A stretch of DNA of 64,000 nucleotides from assembly GCF_002849605.1 (NCBI RefSeq), contig NZ_NPIB01000003.1, positions 124,001 through 188,000 on the forward strand, written 5' to 3'. Shown here piece by piece: positions 8,989 through 15,117 of the stretch. This DNA is from Photobacterium carnosum. Its GTDB lineage: Bacteria; Pseudomonadota; Gammaproteobacteria; Enterobacterales; Vibrionaceae. A program made the position numbers and the translations under genes. The notes beneath the pieces are model-generated. The model ran no database searches. It was not told the DNA's origin and saw only the letters and a list, made by a program, of their open reading frames with translations. Each line of letters opens with the position of its first letter. Positions within the stretch are counted from its first letter, which is position 1.

Positions 8989-9444
8989 ATGAAGTACGAA
9001 TTATTAGTTTTAGCTGCAATGACACGATTAGAATCTCCAAATACTCAAGCTATTGTTGCTGCTACTGGGATCTCTGAACGTAAAGTACAATCTGTAGTTA
9101 ATTCACTAATTGAAAACCTAGGCTTAAATATTGAAAGAAAGCGTCAAGGTCGAACCTTTCATTTTTCTATTAATAGTTGGGGTGTTTTTGAATCAGGGAA
9201 AGCGATTCAATCTCAACTTAATAATATTGATTTGGTGATGCCTAGTAATTCAATACTTTCTTCTTATGAAGATAAACATGCCTATTTCGAGCAAGTCAAA
9301 ATGGATAACTTTAAAGAAAGTATGCGTTTAGAAGGGCATGATATTGCTAGTGATTTCGATTTATCACTCGATAGAGAGCAACAACGTCAAATATTGTTAA
9401 ATAAATACTCAAACGTAAATTCGTTAGAGGCACTCAATGGCTGA
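8989..9444 (+). CDS. Fic antitoxin with N-terminal winged-helix-like domain
   Basis: 151 residues from the ATG at 8989, which has an AGGTAAG ribosome-binding site; an in-frame ATG at 8974 lacks one. Residues 1-65 look like a winged helix (helix-turn-helix TQAIVAATGISERKVQSVVNSL, then a basic wing ERKRQGRTFHF). The C-terminal part, about 100-145, resembles YhfG/FicA antitoxins. FKESMRLEGHDI carries the class I Fic inhibitory motif [S/T]xxxE[G/N] as S111-E115-G116. In the family the Glu enters the ATP site of Fic and blocks AMPylation. The gene overlaps the toxin by 8 bases (TA operon). E. coli YhfG has only about 55 residues, so the DNA-binding half is extra and probably autoregulates the operon; that is inference. 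Confidence 0.75.
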   Translation: MKYELLVLAAMTRLESPNTQAIVAATGISERKVQSVVNSLIENLGLNIERKRQGRTFHFSINSWGVFESGKAIQSQLNNIDLVMPSNSILSSYEDKHAYFEQVKMDNFKESMRLEGHDIASDFDLSLDREQQRQILLNKYSNVNSLEALNG

Positions 9445-10039
9445 TAAATATGGAACAACACATGATCCTTATACTTACGAAAATAGTACGGTTCTAGTTA
9501 ATAAGCTCAATATTAATAATGAAGCAGTATTAGAGGCTGCTGAGCGTGATTTAACGACGTTAGCTGCAATGTATGTGGAGTTTCAATTACCTCCTTACGA
9601 CTTTATTTATTTGTGTTCAATTCACCGTATCTTGTTCTCTGATCTATTTGAATGGGCTGGCGAGTTAAGAACGATTGATATTTCAAAAGGAAATACACGC
9701 TTCTGCAATGTTGCTAGAATTGGAAAAGAAGCGAATAATCTTTTTTCAATGTTAGAAAAAGATAAGTATTTAGTTGATCTATCATTCGATGAATTTCTTA
9801 CTAAATTAGCTGAGTATTATTGCGATATTAACGTTCTACATCCATTTCGTGAAGGTAATGGTCGCACCCAACGTTTGTTGTTTGAACACATTGCAATTAA
9901 CTGTGGTTACAATATTAATTTTTCTGGTATTACGTCTGAACAGTGGGTAACTGCAAATATCCATGGTTATCATTGTAATTATGCGCTAATGAAAGAGCTA
10001 TTTTCTGTTTGTGTAACTAAAGCTGAAAAGCGCAGTTAA
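9437..10039 (+). CDS. fic: Fic-domain AMP-transferase toxin
   Basis: 200 residues, the same length as E. coli Fic. The active-site motif HPFREGNGRTQR (residues 135-146) is a full match to HPFx[D/E]GNGRxxR, with catalytic His135. The substrate-docking flap is in FEWAGELRTIDISKGNTRFC (71-90). Fic enzymes transfer AMP from ATP to Tyr/Ser/Thr of targets; short class I members in toxin-antitoxin pairs modify DNA gyrase and topoisomerase IV and halt growth. It is translationally coupled to the preceding antitoxin gene. It is followed, starting at the stop codon, by the first long intergenic repeat. Toxicity and target are inferred from family; all visible catalytic residues are intact. Confidence 0.9.
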   Translation: MADKYGTTHDPYTYENSTVLVNKLNINNEAVLEAAERDLTTLAAMYVEFQLPPYDFIYLCSIHRILFSDLFEWAGELRTIDISKGNTRFCNVARIGKEANNLFSMLEKDKYLVDLSFDEFLTKLAEYYCDINVLHPFREGNGRTQRLLFEHIAINCGYNINFSGITSEQWVTANIHGYHCNYALMKELFSVCVTKAEKRS

Positions 10040-10614
10040 CAAATAAGCACATGTATCGCGCAGCCGACACCTATTCGAAGTGTTGGACAAGCCCAAGCCA
10101 CTTTATATAAGTAAATATTGCGAATGTCATGAGGGTGATGCTGCAAAGATATCGAGCGTTATCTTTTGCGTGAACCCATCAATTTAATTCATTGATTTAT
10201 AATTAGAGCCTTTTTAATTATTACGTGTTAATGCCATTGTCTTTGTTATTTTTGCTGGTGTCTTTAAGGCTCGATCACGTGGTGAATAGATCACGGATAG
10301 CTTCGTTCTTCAACTTTCGAGATGACGTATAATGGGCTGAGTGCATACCAAACTCCGTCATTCCCTACAGTGAATGCCCGCGAGGGCGATAGGGAATCTA
10401 CTCACAGCGCGTTGAGTTTTCAAACTAAATATACTTCTGCCCAATATTCTTATATTAATTATTAGTAGAAAAACCGAAACTAAACGGCGAGTGCCCGATT
10501 TTGTGATTACTATCGGGATTAATAACTAAAAATGTATCTGATTTATAATGCTTTTTATATTATTAGAAGATAAATATGGGCGTAGGTTCAAAGAACAAAC
10601 TCGGGTAAGTTGTT
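10037..10614. repeat. Long intergenic repeat, copy A
   Basis: This 578-bp non-coding stretch begins exactly at the fic stop codon and runs to just before the next gene. It is near-identical in order and sequence to copy B (12153-12682), apart from an extra of about 45 bases around 10410-10460; its first 210 bases recur as copy C (13300-13517). Internal structure: a stem around CGCGCAGCCGACA near 10060, a TTGGACAAGCCCAA hairpin near 10084, an AGGGTGATGCT/AGCGTTAT stem near 10130-10165, and the ATTCCCTA/TAGGGAAT hairpin at 10360-10397. A ten-residue ORF at 10575-10607 is positionally conserved in copy B. No transposase or other protein is encoded. Confidence 0.8.
10360..10397. repeat. ATTCCCTA/TAGGGAAT hairpin, copy 2
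   Basis: An eight-base inverted repeat (10360-10367 and 10390-10397) sits inside long repeat A. The loop differs from copies 1 and 3 (GTGAATGCCCGCGAGGGC rather than GTGAGGTTACGAACG), while the arms and flanks are conserved. Compensated arms and a variable loop suggest the structure rather than the sequence is kept. Confidence 0.65.
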
Positions 10615-10665
10615 AATATAATAAGTTATTATGCGCTTAATTGTAATAATAAAGAGAGGTGTCGG

Positions 10666-11097
10666 TTGTTGATTGAGTTGGTAGAGAAGTTTTGTTCAGC
10701 ATTTGAAGATGAATTGAACTCTTCAGAATACTTAGATAGTGAGCTATGTTCTTTCCCAAATGGTTCATGTGAAGCTACAAGTCAAATGCTTGCTCTGTAC
10801 TTGCAGTCAGGTGGTATTGCCGATGTGGTTTATACAAAGAATGAAACTGAACAGCTAAAAGTTGGTAGCATCCATTACTGGGTTGTCGTTGAAAATAAGG
10901 TAATTATAGATCTGACCGCACATCAATTTGATGAGTTTAAAGGTACCCATGTATGTTCTGTTGACTCTGAATTTCATAGTCTTTTTAGACAGTTAAGTAC
11001 AAGTGTTCCAAATAAGGAAAGCTTGTGGCGACCATTCACTTGTGACTCGAATATCAAATTCTTTGAAAGAGTCATGGTACGTTTAGAACGCGCATAA
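10666..11097 (+). CDS. Small protein with C-H-D triad, papain/transglutaminase-like fold (cassette gene)
   Basis: 143 residues. A TTG start is favoured because AGAGAGG lies at the right distance upstream; the next TTG is also possible. Cys35 sits at the head of a helix (FPNGSCEATSQMLALYL). His70 (VGSIHYWVVVENK) and Asp82 (VIIDLTAH) follow in the spacing expected for the Cys-His-Asp triad of papain-like or transglutaminase-like enzymes. Such stand-alone domains are frequent in integron cassettes and toxin systems, with hydrolase, deamidase or amidase activities. The gene sits between long repeat A and an attC-like site that starts at its stop codon, the arrangement of an integron gene cassette. 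Substrate and role are unknown; it carries no signal peptide. Confidence 0.6.
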   Translation: MLIELVEKFCSAFEDELNSSEYLDSELCSFPNGSCEATSQMLALYLQSGGIADVVYTKNETEQLKVGSIHYWVVVENKVIIDLTAHQFDEFKGTHVCSVDSEFHSLFRQLSTSVPNKESLWRPFTCDSNIKFFERVMVRLERA

Positions 11098-11218
11098 CAA
11101 ATGCATCAACACGATTTGCTACATTCGGCGTTGTCGGTTTGCCTTTAGTTTCAGTGATTAAGGTAGTAAAATTCAGCTAAGTTTGTATCGTAGCAAACGT
11201 GTTATGCAGGCGTTATGC
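11092..11218. repeat. Integron attC-like recombination site
   Basis: The 127-bp imperfect palindrome begins with GCATAAC (RYYYAAC, 11092-11098) and ends with GTTATGC (GTTRRRY, 11212-11218), the two outer core sites of an attC. Inside, TGCAT-C-AACACG-A-TTTGCTAC (11102-11122) pairs with the complement of 11190-11208 except for two single unpaired bases on the same strand, like the extrahelical bases that IntI uses to choose the bottom strand. It overlaps the stop codon of the preceding gene, as attC sites do. No integron integrase is present in the window, so the site is orphaned or part of a larger array beyond it. Confidence 0.7.
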
Positions 11219-11242
11219 ATCAAATTTGAGTTTGGTAAGTAA

Positions 11243-12148
11243 ATGAAGTTAATCGAAGAAATTATCGAGTTGTTAAGCTCTGGCGAAAGCAACTTAAAAG
11301 TAGCATTGTTGAAAACAAAAGTACTTCTTCACCAGTTAGGTGAGAAAGAGCTTTTCGATTGGGTTGATAGTGAGCTCAGAGGATATGGAAATCGTGAGTC
11401 TGTTCCCTCCTATAGGAAACTACATCTTACAGTTAAAGGCAATTTGAGTAATTCTGTATATAGATACCAGAATCAAACTCTGCCTTTGATGCACTTAGAT
11501 GATGAAATACGTGAAAGGCTAGACACTAAATACTTGATGGATAGTATTGTTGTTGTCGAGCAGTATTCAACTCAAGAAAATTTACAGGTAAGTATCGCAC
11601 CTGAGTTCTATCCACTCCTGTCTGAGGGTTTTGATGATAGCTATGGTGTAGAAACCGCTTGGGCTATTCATTCTGCTGGTGCGATGACGCAAATATTGAC
11701 AGAGGTTACTACTCGACTCTTAGATTTCGTCTTGGAATTGTCTGAAAAATTTCCAAATGAAATGGCGTTGAGTGATATGAAAACAAGAGCTAAAGAGGTT
11801 GGCGTGTCAGATTTATTTAACAATGCAGTTTTTGGTGATAATGCCACTATCGTAGTTGGTGATTCAAATACTCAAACTATTCGTAATACTGTAAACAAAA
11901 ATGATATGGCTTCCTTAATCGAAGTCCTCAAACAAAATAAAGTTAGTGATGAGGATATAGAGTCACTTCAAGTTGCAATAGAAACCGATAAAGGTAGTAC
12001 GGAAGTAAAATCTGGTAACTTTGGTTCATCCGTATCGGGTTGGATGGGCACTATGGTATCTAAAGCAGCATCTACGTTATGGGATGTTAAGGTCGGTGCT
12101 GCTGGTAGTCTACTGGCTACAGCTATCGGCAAGTACTATGGATTTTAA
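11243..12148 (+). CDS. AbiTii-domain protein, putative phage-defence or toxin gene
   Basis: 301 residues. The N-terminal part (LLKTKVLLHQLGEKELFDWVDSELRGY, then VPSYRKL) matches the AbiTii domain, which is found in abortive-infection type and other conflict-system proteins. A predicted linker (GDNATIVVGDSNTQTI) follows. The last 45 residues are glycine- and alanine-rich and hydrophobic (SGWMGTMVSKAASTLWDVKVGAAGSLL), suggesting a membrane-inserting or oligomerising tail. No enzymatic motif is seen. It is preceded by the attC-like site and followed within five bases by long repeat B. Phage defence is inferred from domain and neighbourhood. Confidence 0.65.
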   Translation: MKLIEEIIELLSSGESNLKVALLKTKVLLHQLGEKELFDWVDSELRGYGNRESVPSYRKLHLTVKGNLSNSVYRYQNQTLPLMHLDDEIRERLDTKYLMDSIVVVEQYSTQENLQVSIAPEFYPLLSEGFDDSYGVETAWAIHSAGAMTQILTEVTTRLLDFVLELSEKFPNEMALSDMKTRAKEVGVSDLFNNAVFGDNATIVVGDSNTQTIRNTVNKNDMASLIEVLKQNKVSDEDIESLQVAIETDKGSTEVKSGNFGSSVSGWMGTMVSKAASTLWDVKVGAAGSLLATAIGKYYGF

Positions 12149-12152
12149 TGTA

Positions 12153-12682
12153 TAACAGATAAGGATATGTGTCGCGCAGCCGACACCTATTCAAGTGTTG
12201 GACAAGCCCAAGCCACTTTATATAAGTAAATATTGAAAATATCATGAAGGGTGATGCTGCAAAGATGCCGAGCGTCATCCTTGGCGTGAACCAATCAATT
12301 TAATTCATTGATTTATAATTAGATCCTCTTTAATTATTACGCATTAATGCCATTATTTTTGCTATTTTTGTTGGTGTCTTTAAGGCTCAATCCCGTGGTG
12401 AATAGATCACGGATAGCTTCGTTCCTCAACTTCCGAGATGACGTATAATGGGCTGAGTGCATACCAAACCCCGTCATTCCCTACAGTGAGGTTACGAACG
12501 AGATAGGGAATCTACTATTAGCGCGTTGTAGAGTAAAAAACTGGAAACTAAACGGCGAGTATCCGATTGTGTGATTACTATCGGGATTAATAACTAAAAA
12601 CAGATCTGATTTATAATGCTTTTATATTATTACGAGATAAATATGGGTCTCCATTTAAAGAATAAATTTGGATAAGTTGTTA
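12153..12682. repeat. Long intergenic repeat, copy B
   Basis: 530 non-coding bases begin just after the AbiTii gene stop and end shortly before the next gene's ribosome-binding site. It is colinear with copy A, missing only a segment of about 45 bases, and its first 210 bases match copy C. The structured segments (CGCGCAGCCGACA, TTGGACAAGCCCAA, AGGGTGATGCT/AGCGTCATCCTT and the ATTCCCTA hairpin) are retained. The ten-codon ORF at 12643-12675 aligns with that in copy A; the two peptides share MG at the start and KNK near the end. Confidence 0.8.
12476..12511. repeat. ATTCCCTA/TAGGGAAT hairpin, copy 3
   Basis: Perfect eight-base arms (12476-12483 and 12504-12511) enclose a loop identical to copy 1 at 8846-8881. 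The copy lies inside long repeat B. It shows that the short hairpin element is shared between the edge of the island and the repeats within it. Confidence 0.65.
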
Positions 12683-12717
12683 GCTTATATAAATTGAATT
12701 TGAGAGGAAGGGTAAAA

Positions 12718-13302
12718 TTGTCATTAACTGAAAAGGTCAGCGTAGTAATATCGCTATTGAGTTTTTTTGCTGCTAGTGCGAGCGCTATTGCAGCATTTCG
12801 TTCATATCAATTGTCAAAAAATCTTGCGAAGGTCTGTAATTTATTTCCTAGTGTCCATAAAAATCGTTTGATTATCACATCTACTTCTACAGCTGAACGT
12901 TTACTTGCTCATGAAATTAAAATAAAGGTACATCGTTCTTGGTTTAAAAGTGATTGTTATTCAATAAGTCAACTTTATTATGTCCATGAGTGGTTTCAAA
13001 AATCATGTCATTATGATGCTGTTTTTCCTACGTTATTTGAGCGAGGGTTAACTATTGGGGAATCTTATGAATTTCCAATAGCTGAATTATTTGAAATTTC
13101 AACAAATCGAATTATTTTACAAAAAAATCCTATTGGATTAAAGCCAGACACTCTTGTTTCTGGAATGAAAGCAACATTAATTTTCATGCTTAATGGTACT
13201 GCTTACAGCGTTAAAATAATCATTAATCAAGAGTTAATTGATGAGATAATTAGCGGAAAGAAAACGTATTCTCATTTTAGATTAAGGCAAAATATAAGCT
13301 AA
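12718..13302 (+). CDS. Membrane-anchored protein of unknown function in the island
   Basis: 194 residues when started at the TTG at 12718, which has a strong GAGAGGAAGG ribosome-binding site; an upstream in-frame TTG at 12694 would place that site inside the gene. Residues 8-30 (SVVISLLSFFAASASAIAAF) form one membrane anchor, followed by a soluble domain of about 165 residues rich in beta-prone stretches. It shows no catalytic motif and I do not recognise the family. It sits between long repeats B and C, the same layout as the other island genes. A stand-alone anchored protein in a toxin/defence array could be an effector, an immunity protein or cargo. Confidence 0.6.
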   Translation: MSLTEKVSVVISLLSFFAASASAIAAFRSYQLSKNLAKVCNLFPSVHKNRLIITSTSTAERLLAHEIKIKVHRSWFKSDCYSISQLYYVHEWFQKSCHYDAVFPTLFERGLTIGESYEFPIAELFEISTNRIILQKNPIGLKPDTLVSGMKATLIFMLNGTAYSVKIIINQELIDEIISGKKTYSHFRLRQNIS

Positions 13303-13517
13303 CAAATAAGGATATGTGTCGCGCAGCCGACACCTGTTCAAGTGTTGGGCAAGCCCAAGCCACTTTATATAAGTAAATATTGAAAATATCATGAAGGGTG
13401 ATGCTGCAAAGATGCCGAGCGTCATCCTTGGCGTGAACCCATCAGTTTAATTTGTTGATTTATAATTATATTTTTTAATTACTACGCATTAATGCCATTA
13501 TTTTTGTTAGCGTCTTT
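13300..13517. repeat. Long intergenic repeat, copy C (5' part only)
   Basis: It begins at the stop codon of the preceding gene and matches the first 210 or so bases of copies A and B, including the CGCGCAGCCGACA stem and the TTGGGCAAGCCCAA hairpin (a perfect six-base stem). It then breaks off near the 3' end of the minus-strand gene at 13529. The break marks the probable right edge of the island. Confidence 0.78.
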
Positions 13518-13528
13518 CTTGTTTATCA

Positions 13529-13915
13529 TCACTCAATAGTTTCAAAGTAGAATTTGTAATCACGAACGCCATCTATATGAATGCCTTTTTCTCTTAACTC
13601 AAGATATTGTTGAATCTTAATGGTTCTAAAATCCATCGCCTTGAGTGCCAGAATTATTCGGAGTTCATCCATTGGGCGCGATTTAGCATCAGAACTACAG
13701 CTGCCACAAACAACATGTGCTTTTTGTTTAAAACCAACCTGATTAAGCCAGTTAAGATCTTTAGTTTCTTTACGTATGCCACAAAAGTAACAACAATTTT
13801 GTTGTTTTAATACAGCCTGTTCCCTTAAAGCTTTAGGGCTTGATGATTTGGCTGGTGGGGGAGTGTTCGTCTTTTTATTCTGACTGAACATAGAAAGCTG
13901 AACGACATTAGACAT
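13529..13915 (-). CDS. Small Cys4 (zinc-ribbon-like) protein
   Basis: 128 residues. A low-complexity N-terminus (PPPAKSSSPK) is followed by two Cys pairs, CCYFCG and CGSC, spaced about 30 residues apart. This looks like a treble-clef or HNH-type zinc scaffold, but the catalytic His pair of HNH nucleases is not clear. A conserved-looking C-terminal helix region (MDELRIILALKAMDFRTIKIQQYLELREKG) follows. It is convergent with the last island repeat. I do not recognise a named family; nucleic-acid binding is a guess from the zinc scaffold. Confidence 0.5.
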   Translation of the reverse strand: MSNVVQLSMFSQNKKTNTPPPAKSSSPKALREQAVLKQQNCCYFCGIRKETKDLNWLNQVGFKQKAHVVCGSCSSDAKSRPMDELRIILALKAMDFRTIKIQQYLELREKGIHIDGVRDYKFYFETIE

Positions 13916-14014
13916 TTGAATTACTCTTACTAACCAAGGGATAGCGCATATAACAGAACATTAATGCCATGCGCTTTTGTATTTTATTGCTTGTGTATTC
14001 GATGAGTCAAACTA

Positions 14015-14755
14015 TCAAGCATGCGTAATGATGATCTCTTGATTATCAACCCGTTGACGCTCGCCATAAATACCTTCATCTGTGCGCTTGCCACAGCTAA
14101 CAATCATAGTTATTTCATCGTTGCTTTTAAGGCCAAGTAAGGCTTTAGCGCGTTTAGAGTCAAATCCTTCCATTGGGCATGTGTCATAGCCTTCTGCACG
14201 CATTGCCATCATAAATATCATTGCTGCCAGTGAACTGCTTTTGTGCAAACAAACCCGTAAATCTGCTTTACTCACTTCACGCATCATTAGCTTGTTTCTA
14301 CCTAAAAATGCACAAATTAAGCGACGACCTAAGCCCAAAAGACCAAATCGGTCATTACGATACACAAGCGGGATCAGTTTTTCATAATATTTAAGGGCGC
14401 GTTTAGAGGCTTTGTCATTACGGCCTTTAAACATTTCTCGAATGTGGGCAGCATTAATGCGTGTGCGCTGTTGCCATTTATCAGGTGTGATCACAAATGC
14501 GATTAATTCATTTGCAGTCTTAGCTGCATTTTGACCCATACAAAGTGTGGCTAATTGTTGGCGTTTATCATCATTAATCACGCGGTGGAACTGCCATAAT
14601 TGCATATTGGAACTGTTGGGTGAAAGGGCGGCTAATTCTAATGCGCGAGCAACTGCTTGATGATCAAACTCGGCCGTTAAATCATATTTACGTACCGAAC
14701 GGCGACTGTGAACTAAAGAGGAAAAATCGTAAGGTTGAGAAATAGATTCAGGCAT
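14015..14755 (-). CDS. Nitroreductase-family flavoprotein
   Basis: About 246 residues from the ATG at 14755 (MPESISQPYDF); an upstream TTG at 14818 would add 21 residues. The motif SRRSVRKYD near the N-terminus binds FMN phosphate. LAALSPNSSNMQLWQF and the C-terminal GYDTCPMEGFDSKRAKALLGL (Gly/Cys/Pro/Met flavin loop) are typical of the NADPH-dependent nitroreductase fold. Members reduce nitro compounds, quinones or flavins; the natural substrate cannot be read. It is transcribed divergently from the sgrR-like gene with a spacer of about 360 bases. Confidence 0.75.
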   Translation of the reverse strand: MPESISQPYDFSSLVHSRRSVRKYDLTAEFDHQAVARALELAALSPNSSNMQLWQFHRVINDDKRQQLATLCMGQNAAKTANELIAFVITPDKWQQRTRINAAHIREMFKGRNDKASKRALKYYEKLIPLVYRNDRFGLLGLGRRLICAFLGRNKLMMREVSKADLRVCLHKSSSLAAMIFMMAMRAEGYDTCPMEGFDSKRAKALLGLKSNDEITMIVSCGKRTDEGIYGERQRVDNQEIIITHA

Positions 14756-14874
14756 GATGATAATGGGTTTTAAGGAATAGAGGGTTATGTTTTTACCTAT
14801 ATTCGATTCAATAAGCAACTTCTGTCGTTATGTTTGTGTCGCATGACAGAGTTTGATGTAAGAAAAGAGGAAAG

Positions 14875-14910
14875 ACTGGCTGATATAATAAAATGCTTAT
14901 ATCAACCAGT
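14875..14910. other. Inverted repeat in nitroreductase/sgrR spacer
   Basis: ACTGGCTGATATAA (14875-14888) and TTATATCAACCAGT (14897-14910) form a stem of 13 of 14 pairs with an eight-base loop. Read on the minus strand it is followed by CTTTCCTCTTTTC, so it could end a short minus-strand RNA starting upstream of sgrR. It could instead be an operator. No ORF overlaps it. Confidence 0.5.
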
Positions 14911-15044
14911 GTTATTAATGATCACTCAGGAGTCGCAACGGTTTGGGGGAACACATTGCAGACAATGTTCATTAACCTTGTCAATACATTAAACGCCACA
15001 GAGTTAACATGCGTAATTTTGCTCTGTGATGATACGTTTTTGTT

Positions 15045-15073
15045 TTGACATGCTCTATTTTAAGTTAAAGTAG
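15045..15073 (+). promoter_or_regulatory. Possible promoter of the sgrR-like gene
   Basis: A consensus -35 hexamer TTGACA at 15045-15050 is followed at 15-17 bases by weak -10 candidates (TAAAGT / AAGTAG). The gene starts 45-50 bases further on. The -10 match is poor. Confidence 0.35.
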
Positions 15074-15117
15074 AAAAGTTAAAAGAGTATAAATCGATAA
15101 ATAAGGTTCCCCTTTTT

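Noticed and set aside
10037-10614. Long repeat A as an insertion sequence
   Set aside because: No transposase frame, no terminal inverted repeats and no target duplication were seen. Copies begin at stop codons rather than at random sites.
13300-13517. Long repeat C as another attC site
   Set aside because: It lacks RYYYAAC and GTTRRRY cores in the right positions and does not fold as one long palindrome.
14875-14910. Calling the stem-loop an SgrS RNA outright
   Set aside because: No SgrS-like pairing segment, SgrT ORF or U8 tail can be seen; only the position next to sgrR suggests it.
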